Below, one piece after another: positions 1-10,208 of a stretch of 64,000 bases of DNA. This DNA comes from Bog-756 sp963776225 (GTDB lineage: Bacteria; Actinomycetota; Acidimicrobiia; Acidimicrobiales; RAAP-2), in assembly GCA_963776225.1 (NCBI GenBank), contig CAVZLL010000001.1, positions 62,001 to 126,000 on the forward strand. Reading direction: 5' to 3'. The notes beneath the pieces are model-generated. The model saw only the letters and a program-made list of their open reading frames with translations. It was not told the origin of the DNA and made no database searches. Positions within the stretch are counted from its first letter, which is position 1. Every line of letters starts with the position of its first letter. The position numbers and the translations under genes were made by a program.

Positions 1-876
1 GCGGATGGCCGCAGCCGGATTCGCCTTGCCGGTGCCCTTGATGTCGTGGGCAGCGCCGTGGACCGGCTCGAAGAGGGACGGTCCGGTCCGGTCGGGATTG
101 AGGTTGGCCGAGGCGGCATAGCCGATGCCGCCCGCAACAGCGCCCGCCAGATCGGTGATGATGTCGCCGAACAGGTTGTCGGTCACGATCACGTCGTAGC
201 CGCTGGGACGCTCGACGAGGTAGATGCAGGCGGCATCCACGTGGTTGTAGTCGGTGGTGACCCCCGGGTACTCGGCGGCGACCTCGTCGAACGTGCGCTG
301 CCAGAGGTCACCGGCGAACGTCAGGACATTCGTCTTGTGGACCAGGGTGAGGTGGGTGCGCGGTCGGGAGGCCGCCAGCTCGAAGGCGAACCGGATGCAC
401 CGCTCGACACCGTGGCGGGTGTTCACCGAACCCTGGGTGGCAACCTCGTGGGGGGTCCCCTTGCGCAGCCATCCCCCCTCACCGGCGTAGGTGCCCTCGG
501 TGTTCTCGCGGATGACCACGAAGTCGCAGTCGGGGGCCAACGCCCCCGGAACCCCGGTGAAGGGTCGCATGTTCACGTAGAGATCGAGCGAGAAACGCAG
601 GCGGAGGAGGAGCCCCCGCTCGAGGGTGCCGGCCGGCACGGCGGTCGACCCGACCGGAGGCCCCACCGCTCCGAGCAGGATGGCCTGCTGGGCGCGGAGC
701 TCCTCCAGGACCGCGTCGGGGAGCACCTCACCGGTGCGGACGTACCGCTCGGCACCGAGGTCGTAGACAGTCGTCTCGAGCTGGACACCGGTCGCGGCGA
801 CCACCTTGAGGGCCTCGGCCACCACCTCGGGGCCGATGCCGTCACCGCCGATCACGCCAACCTGATAGGTGCTCAC
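1..876 (-). CDS. leuB: 3-isopropylmalate dehydrogenase, 3' end cut off by window edge
   Basis: LeuB oxidatively decarboxylates 3-isopropylmalate with NAD in leucine synthesis. The visible 292 residues begin GTG-AGC-ACC and read MSTYQVGVIGGDGIGPEVV, the standard N-terminus of beta-decarboxylating dehydrogenases. Further on are the VIRENTEGTYAGEGG substrate loop, an ERCIRFAF arginine region, the VTDNLFGDIITDLA metal-site aspartates and FEPVHGAAHDIKGTGKANP near the edge. The C-terminal tail lies outside the window. The GTG at 876 is preceded by an AAGGAA-like ribosome site. The gene stands after tsaC on the same strand, separated by a 175-bp leader that looks like a transcription attenuator, so expression is probably tied to branched-chain amino acid supply. 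Family assignment is secure. Choice of leuB over an isocitrate or tartrate dehydrogenase rests on motifs and on the leader. Confidence 0.92.
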   Translation of the reverse strand, partial: MSTYQVGVIGGDGIGPEVVAEALKVVAATGVQLETTVYDLGAERYVRTGEVLPDAVLEELRAQQAILLGAVGPPVGSTAVPAGTLERGLLLRLRFSLDLYVNMRPFTGVPGALAPDCDFVVIRENTEGTYAGEGGWLRKGTPHEVATQGSVNTRHGVERCIRFAFELAASRPRTHLTLVHKTNVLTFAGDLWQRTFDEVAAEYPGVTTDYNHVDAACIYLVERPSGYDVIVTDNLFGDIITDLAGAVAGGIGYAASANLNPDRTGPSLFEPVHGAAHDIKGTGKANPAAAIR

Positions 877-909
877 TCGTCCGTTTCCTTCTCTGCGCTG
901 CTCCAATTG

Positions 910-936
910 AAAAACCGCCCACCGGGAGTGGACGGT
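910..936 (-). terminator. intrinsic terminator in the leuB leader (attenuator)
   Basis: On the minus strand an 8-bp stem (CCGTCCAC with GTGGGCGG, one G-U pair, extendable by one A-T pair) closes a five-base loop and is followed directly by TTTTT (910-914). This is a textbook rho-independent terminator, and it lies 34 bases before the leuB start codon. Since it is upstream of the gene in the same transcript, its natural role is attenuation. Confidence 0.7.
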
Positions 937-941
937 CAGCA

Positions 942-967
942 GGCACACACCGGCATCGGTGTGTGCC
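942..967 (-). promoter_or_regulatory. leader hairpin overlapping the leader-peptide stop codon
   Basis: Perfect 11-bp inverted repeat GGCACACACCG / CGGTGTGTGCC with a four-base loop. Its 5' arm on the minus strand touches the TAG stop codon of the leader ORF (967-969). In amino-acid attenuators the hairpin next to the leader stop is the pause or protector element. I did not find a strong alternative pairing between this hairpin and the downstream terminator stem, so the antiterminator conformation is not demonstrated. Confidence 0.55.
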
Positions 968-1017
968 TAGTCGATAATGCCTACGGTGCCGGAGAGGGGC
1001 GGGATCCCGGTGCGCAT
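967..1017 (-). CDS. putative branched-chain leader peptide of leuB
   Basis: Sixteen-codon ORF reading MRTGIPPLSGTVGIID. It contains Ile, Leu, Val, Ile, Ile, so five of 16 residues are branched-chain, with two consecutive Ile codons two codons before the stop. A GGGAG ribosome site lies about 5 bases before the ATG. The stop abuts the 11-bp hairpin and is followed by the terminator. This arrangement (short ORF with regulatory codons, hairpin, terminator, biosynthetic gene) is known for ilv/leu operons. Its presence here is seen in sequence, while regulation by ribosome stalling is inferred. Confidence 0.6.
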   Translation of the reverse strand: MRTGIPPLSGTVGIID

Positions 1018-1051
1018 CAGGCTCCCAGTCTCCCTTGCCGGCCGCCCATCG

Positions 1052-1726
1052 TCAACCCCGGTGCAGGTGGGTGGGTGCGGGAGACTGCTCCGTGTCGGCA
1101 CCGGAGGGACCGGAGAGCGCGCTCCACGGAATCGCGCCCTCCCGCAGGCACGCCGTGGCCGGCCCTCTGCACTCGACGACGGTGGACGGGACGCCGTCAC
1201 AGGTCCCGCCGTCCAGGATGACCGCCGGTTGGTCGCGACCTGCGAACGCGACCGCGACCTGGGCGGCCGTTGTGGCGGGCGATTCGCCGTGCAGGTTGGC
1301 GCTGGTGACGGCGAGCGGCCCGAGCATCCCGCAGAGCGCCGCGACCACCGGGTGGTCCGGTCGCCTGACCCCGACCGTCCGTCGGGCCGAGGGCGGGCCG
1401 CCGAGGTCGGCGCTGAACCCGCGACGGCGGGGAACCACCAGGGTCAGCGGCCCCGGCCAGAACCGCTCCGCCAGCGCGGCGGCGGCCGCGTCCAGCGGAG
1501 CGGCCACCAGCTCCACCTGTTCGGGCCCGGCGACCAGGAGCGGGAGGGGTACGTCGGCAGGCCGTCCCTTCACGGTGAAGAGCCGGTCGACCGCGTCGGG
1601 CAGGTGAGGATCGACGGCCAGCCCGTAGACGGTGTCGGTCGGGACCGCCACCACCGCTCCTCCGGCCAACGCCTCCCCGGCCTGTTGCAGCGCGCCCCGG
1701 GCCCCGGCTGCCAGGAGGACCGACAC
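1052..1726 (-). CDS. tsaC: threonylcarbamoyl-AMP synthase (TsaC/Sua5 family)
   Basis: Makes threonylcarbamoyl-AMP from threonine, bicarbonate and ATP for the t6A modification at position 37 of ANN-decoding tRNAs. The 224 residues contain the YrdC fold signatures: VVAVPTDTVYGLAVDP at about residues 25-40, the KGRP...PLPLLV strand, FWPGPLTLVV, and the SANLHGE loop near residue 155. The GTG at 1726 lies 2 bases beyond the prmC stop (1729), so the two are probably translationally coupled. The prfA-prmC-tsaC order is common in actinobacteria. The length fits the short TsaC type without the Sua5 C-terminal domain. Confidence 0.9.
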   Translation of the reverse strand: MSVLLAAGARGALQQAGEALAGGAVVAVPTDTVYGLAVDPHLPDAVDRLFTVKGRPADVPLPLLVAGPEQVELVAAPLDAAAAALAERFWPGPLTLVVPRRRGFSADLGGPPSARRTVGVRRPDHPVVAALCGMLGPLAVTSANLHGESPATTAAQVAVAFAGRDQPAVILDGGTCDGVPSTVVECRGPATACLREGAIPWSALSGPSGADTEQSPAPTHLHRG

Positions 1727-1728
1727 GG

Positions 1729-2670
1729 TCAGCGCTCCGCGACCAGCATCCGGAGCCGTCCGGCGAGGTCGCGCTCCGCGCGGACCCGGCTGAAACCGGC
1801 CCGGCGGGCCGCCTCGACGGCGAACGGGGCCTGGGACGGTGCGAGCTCGACGACGAGACCCCCCGACGGTCGGAGCCAGCGCGCCGACCCGGCGACCACC
1901 GCCTCGATCGCGGCCGTCCCGGATCCACCGTGGGTCCCCGGGCCGGCGACCAAGGCGGCGCGCGGGCTCGTGGTCGCGGACCTCGGGATCGAGCCCTGCG
2001 TACTGCTCCCCGGAGACATACGGCGGGTTGGAGACCACCAGGTCGATCGCGCCGGCCAGTGCGGCGGGGAGCGCCCCGAACCAGTCGCCCCCGGCCAGGG
2101 TGACCCTGGCGGCCGCCGCCGGGTCACACCGTGCGAGCCGGGCCCGGTTGGCACGGGCCACGTCCAAGGCGTCGCCCGACGAGTCGGTCGCCCAGATCTC
2201 GAGCGCCCCCGTTGCCGTCGCTTCTGCGGCGAGGGAGAGGGCGATCGCTCCCGAACCCGTCCCGAGGTCCACGCAGACCAGCGGCCGGTCCGGCGGTTGG
2301 CCGGCGGAGACGCGGCGAGCTCCCCGAGCCGGGCGAGCTCCCCGAGCGCGGCACCGACGACCTGCTCGGTCTCGGGGCGCGGGATGAGCACCCGGCGGTC
2401 CACCTCGAGCTCGATGGTGCGGAACGGCCAGCTGCCGAGCACGTACTGGAGCGGCTCACCGGCAGCCCGCCGTTCGGCCAGAACGAGCGCCGTCTCGCCC
2501 GTGCTGACCCCCGCTTTCGAGCCCGCACGTTCCGCGTGCTCCACGATCCAGGCCGCCTCCCGCTGTGACCCGACCAGGGCGGCGACCGCGTCCACCAGGC
2601 CCGAACGCCCGACCGACGGCACCGGCGCGACACCCGTGTGCCGGGCGACGGGGCGGGAGACCGGGACCAC
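1729..2670 (-). CDS. prmC: release factor glutamine methyltransferase, two frame breaks
   Basis: N5-methylates the glutamine of the GGQ motif of release factors and follows prfA by 4 bases. The N-terminal half (GTG at 2670) contains EPLQYVLGSWPF and RRVLIPRPETE, typical of PrmC. At about 2275-2295 the protein continues in another frame with DLGTGSGAIALSLA (SAM site) and DLVVSNPPYVSGE (catalytic NPPY). At about 1955-1966 it returns to the first frame and ends with VLVAER. Together the pieces give a full-length enzyme of about 310 residues. The two shifts cancel each other, which fits paired indel errors better than an old pseudogene. The family call is safe, but intactness is not settled. Confidence 0.85.
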   Translation of the reverse strand: MVPVSRPVARHTGVAPVPSVGRSGLVDAVAALVGSQREAAWIVEHAERAGSKAGVSTGETALVLAERRAAGEPLQYVLGSWPFRTIELEVDRRVLIPRPETEQVVGAALGELARLGELAASPPANRRTGRWSAWTSGRVRERSPSPSPQKRRQRGRSRSGRPTRRATPWTWPVPTGPGSHGVTRRRPPGSPWPGATGSGRSPPHWPARSTWWSPTRRMSPGSSTQGSIPRSATTSPRAALVAGPGTHGGSGTAAIEAVVAGSARWLRPSGGLVVELAPSQAPFAVEAARRAGFSRVRAERDLAGRLRMLVAER

Positions 2671-2674
2671 CTGC

Positions 2675-3757
2675 TCAGCCCTCGTCGAGTTGCCGGGTGC
2701 GCTTGTCGGCGATCAACGCGTCGGTCAGCTCGTCGAGATCGCCGAGCAGGACCCGGTCGAGCTTGTGGAGGGTGAGCTTGATCCGGTGGTCGGTGACCCG
2801 GTTCTCCTTGAAGTTGTAGGTCCGGATCTTCTCGGAGCGGCCCCCGCCGCCCACCTGGCTGCGCCGCTGCTCGGAGAGCTCGGCAGCCTGGCGCTCCTGC
2901 TCCGCCTTGAGCAGGCGCGAGCGAAGGACGATCATCGCCTTGGCGCGGTTCTGGATCTGGCTCTTCTCGTCCTGCATCGCCACCACGATCCCGGTCGGGA
3001 GGTGGGTGATCCTCACGGCCGAGTCGGTCGTGTTGACCGACTGTCCTCCGGGGCCGGTCGACCGGTACACGTCGATCTTGAGGTCTCCCGGGTCGATGGC
3101 CACCTCGACCTCATCCGCCTCGGGCAGCACGGCCACGACCGCCGAGGAGGTGTGGATCCGGCCCTGGGACTCGGTGACCGGCACCCGCTGGACCCGGTGG
3201 GGTCCACCCTCGTGCTCGAGCCGGAGCCAGGCGTCGTCCCCCTTGACCCGGAAGGTGATCTCGTTGAGCCCGTCACGCTCGGAGGGGCTCGAGGAGAGGA
3301 CGTCGAGCGTCCATCCCCTGGCCGCCGCGTAGCGCGTGTACATCTCGAAGAGGTCCTTGGCGAAGAGGTTGGCCTCCTCGCCGCCCTCCGCGCCGCGGAT
3401 CTCGACGATCACGTTGCGCCCGGCATTGGGGTCCCGGGGGACCAGCAGGAGGCGCAGCTCCTCCTCCAGCCGGGAGATGGCCTCCTCGGCCTCGGCCAGC
3501 TCGGTCTGGGCCAGCTCGCGTTCGGAGCCGGACGAGCCCGCGACCATCTCCCGCGCCGCCTCGAGGTCCGAACCGGCCGACTGGAGCCGGCGCCAGCCCT
3601 CGACCACCTCTCCGAGCTCGCGGTGACGGCGGGACACGTCGCGCAGGCGGGCCGGATCCGCCGAGAGTGCCGGGTCGTTGAGCGCGGTCAGCACCGTCTC
3701 GTACTCCCGCTCGAGCCCGACCATGCGCTCCGTGAGGCGGTCGTTGGGCACGGGCAA
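2675..3757 (-). CDS. prfA: peptide chain release factor 1
   Basis: RF1 recognises UAA and UAG and triggers peptide release. The 360-residue protein is full length. It has the coiled-coil N-terminal domain, the RVPVTESQGRIHTS region carrying the PxT stop-codon-reading tripeptide (here PVT), and GPGGQSVNTTDSAVRITH, the catalytic GGQ loop. The C-terminal helix region reads RIKLTLHKLDRVLLGDLDEL. The ATG at 3757 gives the normal N-terminus. It lies between rpmE and prmC, whose product methylates this factor. Confidence 0.96.
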   Translation of the reverse strand: MPVPNDRLTERMVGLEREYETVLTALNDPALSADPARLRDVSRRHRELGEVVEGWRRLQSAGSDLEAAREMVAGSSGSERELAQTELAEAEEAISRLEEELRLLLVPRDPNAGRNVIVEIRGAEGGEEANLFAKDLFEMYTRYAAARGWTLDVLSSSPSERDGLNEITFRVKGDDAWLRLEHEGGPHRVQRVPVTESQGRIHTSSAVVAVLPEADEVEVAIDPGDLKIDVYRSTGPGGQSVNTTDSAVRITHLPTGIVVAMQDEKSQIQNRAKAMIVLRSRLLKAEQERQAAELSEQRRSQVGGGGRSEKIRTYNFKENRVTDHRIKLTLHKLDRVLLGDLDELTDALIADKRTRQLDEG

Positions 3758-3851
3758 AGGGTAGCGTCACCCGCCGGGACCGCAGCCGGGTGCCGGCCCC
3801 GTGCCGCGGGCGACCGGCCGGTCGAGAAGCCGGTCAGGTCTGGCTGGTCGG

Positions 3852-4088
3852 TCAGGCCCCGGGCTTGGGCGCGGGGCGCTTCTTGCGGCCGGTCGTCGCG
3901 TACCGGCGCTGGAAGCGCTCGACCCGGCCGCCGGAGTCGACGAGCTTCTGCTTGCCGGTGAAGAACGGGTGGCACTCGTTGCAGAGCTCGAGGTGGATCT
4001 CCGGCTTGGTCGACCTCGTGGTGAACGTGTTCCCGCAGGAGCAGCGCACCGAGGCCGCTACGTAGTCGGGGTGGATGTCGGTCTTCAT
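3852..4088 (-). CDS. rpmE: 50S ribosomal protein L31, zinc-binding type
   Basis: Bridges the ribosomal subunits at the 50S central protuberance. The 78 residues start MKTDIHPDYVAASVRCSCGN. Cysteines in CxC (residues 16 and 18) and CNEC (37 and 40) form the zinc site, so this is the C+ form rather than the zinc-starvation paralogue. The tail is basic (KKRPAPKPGA). The rho-rpmE-prfA order is a long-conserved arrangement. A TACACT hexamer (minus strand, 4144-4149) about 55 bases upstream could be a -10 element, but I see no good -35. Confidence 0.95.
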   Translation of the reverse strand: MKTDIHPDYVAASVRCSCGNTFTTRSTKPEIHLELCNECHPFFTGKQKLVDSGGRVERFQRRYATTGRKKRPAPKPGA

Positions 4089-4215
4089 CGGAGTCTCCCA
4101 GGGTGCCTGGTTCGTCGGGCCGGCGCCCGTTCGCGGTCGTCCGAGTGTACCGGTCCGGACGAGCGGCCCGTCCGGCGGCCGGCACGGCCGACCGGTGCGC
4201 CGGAGGGCCCACGGG

Positions 4216-6139
<1,924 letters not shown>

Positions 6140-6344
6140 CGGCCTCCTCGTTTCAACATGTCCTCATCGGCAGGTGGGTTGGATCCCACTGCCAGGGATT
6201 CAGGGGGTGGGGAGGTGCGGATATCGAGATGGATTCTCGCCAGCCACTCCCCCCGACGCCGGGCACGGGCTGGTCGAGAGGGTCGATCCAGAAGATCCCG
6301 CCCACAGGCCCGGACGGGCAAACTGTGGAGGCGAAGGTGAACCC

Positions 6345-6373
6345 AGCATACAGGCGCCGCCACGGACCGGCAA
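6345..6373 (-). promoter_or_regulatory. candidate promoter for rho
   Basis: Minus-strand TTGCCG (6368-6373) and TATGCT (6345-6350) with exactly 17 bases between them, in the gap after thrC. The predicted start near 6338 gives a leader of about 200 bases before the rho ATG. A long leader would suit the autogenous control known for rho in other bacteria. The match is from sequence only. Confidence 0.5.
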
Positions 6374-6407
6374 CAACCCCCCCTCGGGCAGGCCCCGACG
6401 TCCCCGA

Positions 6408-7481
6408 TCAGAGCGAGAGCTCGTCGAGGACGGCGCCCAGTTCTGCGTCCACGACCGTCGGGACGGAGATCTCACTGATCGCGATGTCCGGGTCCTTCAG
6501 CCCATGGCCGGTCAGCACGCACACCACGGTGGCCGATGCGTCCAGACCGTCCGGGAGGCCGCACTTGAGCAGGCCCGCCACCGATGCGGCCGACGCCGGC
6601 TCGCAGAAGACCGACTCCTCGGTCGCCAGATACCGATAGGCCTCGAGGATCTCCTGGTCGGTGACCGAGGCGATTCCGCCGCCCGACTCGGAGGCGGCGG
6701 ACGTCGCCCCGTACCAGCTGGCCGGGTTGCCGATCCGGATGGCCGTCGCGACCGTGTCCGGGTGCTCGATCGGGTGGCCCGCCACGATCGGGGCGGCGCC
6801 GGCGGCCTGGAAGCCGAGCATCCGGGGGAGTCGTGTGGAGCGGCCGGCCTCTTTGAACTCGAGGTAGCCCTTCCAGTAGGCGGTGATGTTGCCGGCGTTC
6901 CCGACCGGGATGCAGTGCACGTCGGGTGCGTTCCCGAGCTGGTCGACGATCTCGAAGGCCCCGGTCTTCTGCCCCTCGATGCGGTAGGGATTGACCGAGT
7001 TGACGACGGTCACCGGTGCCCGTTCCGCGAGCTCGCGCACGATGGTGAGCGACTGGTCGAAGTTGCCCCTCACCTGGAGCACCCGTGCCCCGTGGATGAG
7101 GGCCTGCGCCAGCTTCCCGAGCGCGATGTGCCCCTCGGGGATGAGCACCGCGCAGGTCAACCCGGCCCGCGCGGCGAAGGCGGCGGCCGAGGCCGAGGTG
7201 TTCCCGGTCGAGGCGCAGACGACTGCCTTGGCCCGCTCCTCGGCGGCCTTGGAGATGGCCACGGTCATCCCGCGGTCCTTGAACGAGCCGGTCGGATTGG
7301 CGCCCTCGACCTTGAGCAGGACCCGTGCGCCGACCCGCGCCGAGAGCCGGGGAGCCTCGAGCAGGGGCGTCCCGCCTTCGAGAAGGGTGACGACCGGGGT
7401 CGTGTCCCCGACCGGGAGGAACTCGCGGTACTCCTCGATCACCCCGCGCCAGGTTCGGCCGGTCTCCCGCCCGGCGCTCAC
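6408..7481 (-). CDS. thrC: threonine synthase
   Basis: PLP enzyme converting O-phosphohomoserine to threonine. It has 357 residues, the short class typical of actinobacteria. GANPTGSFKDRGMT near residue 65 carries the PLP lysine, STGNTSASAAA and VGNAGNITAYWKG bind phosphate, and a serine-rich GGGIASVTDQEI region follows. The GTG at 7481 overlaps the hom stop as GTGA, so hom and thrC are translationally coupled and form the last steps of the threonine branch. No frame problems seen. Confidence 0.95.
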   Translation of the reverse strand: MSAGRETGRTWRGVIEEYREFLPVGDTTPVVTLLEGGTPLLEAPRLSARVGARVLLKVEGANPTGSFKDRGMTVAISKAAEERAKAVVCASTGNTSASAAAFAARAGLTCAVLIPEGHIALGKLAQALIHGARVLQVRGNFDQSLTIVRELAERAPVTVVNSVNPYRIEGQKTGAFEIVDQLGNAPDVHCIPVGNAGNITAYWKGYLEFKEAGRSTRLPRMLGFQAAGAAPIVAGHPIEHPDTVATAIRIGNPASWYGATSAASESGGGIASVTDQEILEAYRYLATEESVFCEPASAASVAGLLKCGLPDGLDASATVVCVLTGHGLKDPDIAISEISVPTVVDAELGAVLDELSL

Positions 7482-8783
7482 CGGCCGCTCACGATCCGCA
7501 TCATCCCGCCGATCCGTTCGACGGCGTCGAGCCCGGCCAGGTCGGCGAGGGTGGCCCGCAGGTCCCCCTCACGTGCGAGGTGGGTGATGAAGAGCAGCCG
7601 CGCCTCGCCGGCCGCACCCTCCTGTTCCATCGAACGGATCGAGACGCGGTGATCCCCGAAGGCGCGGGTCACCGCGGCGAGCACCCCGGGCCGGTCCACC
7701 ACGTCGATGGCGAGGTAGTAGGCGGACTCGAGGTCGGCTTCCCGGAGCAGACGGGCGGGCAGCCGGTCCGGGGCGGGAGCGGTGGTGCCGGCGGCCAGGT
7801 TCCGGGTGGCGTCGATGAGGTCCCCGACCACCGCGCTGGCGGTCGGCAGGCCACCGGCACCCTGCCCGTAGAGCATCAGCTCGCCGGCCGCCTCCCCCTC
7901 GATGAACACCGCGTTGTAGGCCTCACGCACCGCGGCCAGCGGGTGGGAGCGGGGCACCATGGCCGGATGCACCCGCACCGAGAGGCCGTCCTCGCCGGAG
8001 CGCTCGACGACGGCCAACAGCTTGACCACGTAGCCGAACCGGTCGGCGAAGGTGACGTCCGCGCTGCGGACCCCGGAGATGCCCTCGCGCAGCACATCGT
8101 CCGCAGCCACGTCGTAGCCGAACGCCACACCGGCCAGGATGGCCGCCTTGGCCGCGGCGTCGTACCCCTCCACGTCGGCGGTCGGATCTCGCTCGGCGAG
8201 CCCGAGAGCCTGGGCCTCCGCCAGCGCCTCGGCGTAGTCCGCCCCCTCTTCACCCATCCTGGTGAGGATGTAGTTGGTGGTCCCGTTGACGATCCCCATC
8301 ACCCGGTGGATGCGTTCGCCGGTGAGCGACTCGCGCAGCGCGCGCACCAGGGGGATCGCGCCGGCCACCGCTGCCTCGTAGAGGAGGTCGACCCCGCGGT
8401 CCCGGGCCAGTGTCCGCAGCGCCACCCCGTCGGGGGAGGCCAGCAGCGCCTTGTTGGCGGTGACCACCGGGCGCCCCGAATCGAGGGCTGCCCGCACGAG
8501 GGCACCGGCCGGCTCGGTGCCGCCGATGAGCTCGACGACCAGGTCGATCGAGGGATCGGCCACCAGGGCGGCGGCGTCGGTCGTGAGAAGGTCGGCGCGG
8601 GACGTGCGCCGGACGCGGTGCCGCCAGGTCGTGGACCGCGATGCCGGCGATCTCATGGCGCGCTCCCGACTGCACCGCGATCGCCTCGGCCCGCTCGCTG
8701 AGGATCCCGACCAGCGCGGCGCCCACGTTCCCGCATCCGAGCAGCGCGACGCGCACGACTCGCTCGGGGGGGGCCAGGGTCAC
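7478..8783 (-). CDS. hom: homoserine dehydrogenase with ACT domain, one frame break
   Basis: Reduces aspartate semialdehyde to homoserine. The N-terminal NAD(P) fold starts MTLAPPERVVRVALLGCGNVGAALV from 8783. Near 8625, after GIAVHDLA, the frame changes and continues as HRVRRTSRADLLTTD, VVELIGGTEPA, VTANKALLA and GIVNGTTNYILTRM (catalytic region). The C-terminus is an ACT domain (AIDVVDRPGVLAAVTRAFG), the usual site of threonine feedback inhibition. Total length is about 434 residues, normal for the family. It lies 49 bases after lysA and overlaps thrC. Confidence 0.92.
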
Positions 8784-8832
8784 CCGTTCACGCTACCGCC
8801 TCCCGTGACGGGCGATTGTCTTCCGACGCAGG

Positions 8833-10123
8833 TCAGGTGTCGAGACGGACCAGGTCGTCGAGGGTCTCGCGGCGGACCACCACCCGAGCGGCGCCGTCGG
8901 CGACGAAGACGACCGGCGGCCGGGGGACCTTGTTGTAGTTGGAGGCCATCGAGTGCCCGTACGCACCGGTGACCGGCGTGCAGAGCACGTCCCCGACGAC
9001 GAGGTCGGCGGGGACGAAGCCCTCCGCCACCACCACGTCGCCGGTCTCGCAGTGCTTGCCGACCACCCGCACCGGCATCGGACGATCGGCGCGTGCCTCA
9101 CGCGGCAGGAAGGCCTCGTACCCGCTGCCATAGAGCACCGGCCGGGGATTGTCGCTCATCCCGCCGTCGACCGAGACGTAGGTGCGGTGGCCGGGGACCT
9201 CCTTGATCGTCCCGACCTCGTAGAGGGTGACCCCGGCGGCGGCCACGATCGAGCGACCGGGCTCAGCGGTCACCCGGACCGTGTCCGGGATGCCGGCGGC
9301 CTTGCAGGCCCGGCGGACCGACTCGGCCCACTGCGCCATCGGGGGCGCCTCCTCCCCGTTCACGTAGGCGACCCCGAGACCCCCGCCGACCACCAGCTCG
9401 GGCAGGCCGAGCGGGGCGAAGAACCCGGCCAGCAGCTCGATGGCCCGGGCGAAGGGGGCGAGGGCGAAGACCTGACTGCCGAGGTGGGCGTGGATGCCGA
9501 CGAACTCGACGACCCCCCGCGCGTCGAGATCGGCGAGCCGAGCGACCGCTCGGTCGGCGGCCCCGGAGGCCAGACCGAAGCCGAACTTGGAGTCCTCCTG
9601 CCCGGTGCGGACGAACTCGTGGGTGTGGACCTCGACTCCCGGGGTGATCCGGGCGAGCACCTTCGGTCGCCAGCGGGAGGCGGTCACCGCGCCCGGATCG
9701 CCCTGGCCGGGTGGGTCGGTGACCAGGCGCTCGATGCGGTCGATCTCGTCGAAGGAGTCGACCACGATCCTGCCCACGCCGACGCTGGCCGCTGCGAACA
9801 GCTCCTCGTCCGACTTGTTGTTGCCGTGCAGGACGAGGCGGTGTGCGGGGACCCCGGCAGTGAGCGCGACGTGCAGCTCCCCGCCGGTGGAGACGTCGAG
9901 GCACATCCCCTCCTCGTGGGCGAGCCGGGCCATCGCCACGCAGAGGAACGCCTTGGTGGCATAGGCGACCCCGTCGCCCCACGACTCGACCGCCTCCCGG
10001 CACATCGCACGCAGATGTGCCTCGTCGTAGACGAACAGGGGGGTGCCGTACGTGGCGGCCAGGCCGCCCAGGTCGACAGCCCCCGACCGAGAGGCGACCC
10101 GCCGCGTCGGTGGTCGCCGTCAT
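8833..10123 (-). CDS. lysA: diaminopimelate decarboxylase, one frame break near the N-terminus
   Basis: PLP enzyme making lysine from meso-diaminopimelate. ATG 10123 gives MTATTDAAGRLSVGG. About 43 bases in, near 10078, one base must be skipped to continue as VDLGGLAATYGTPLFVYDE, then VAYATKAFLCVAMARL (PLP lysine), HGNNKSDEEL, IHAHLGSQ, a GGGLGVAYV phosphate loop and CETGDVV near the C-terminus, which completes the active site of the partner subunit. Length is about 429 residues. The argS-lysA-hom-thrC order is characteristic of actinobacteria. Confidence 0.93.
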
Positions 10124-10208
10124 CGGGAGCAGGTCCGGGGCCACCGGGTCGGTCGGGCCGCCGGACGCGCCGGGACCCGCCGGACACCGCGGTCGGCGCC
10201 CATTCCGT

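Noticed and set aside
46..1221. Long plus-strand open frames over leuB and tsaC
   Set aside because: Antisense of clear minus-strand genes; the amino acid composition (runs of Gly, Arg, His, Asp-rich mirrored motifs) is that of GC-rich shadow frames.
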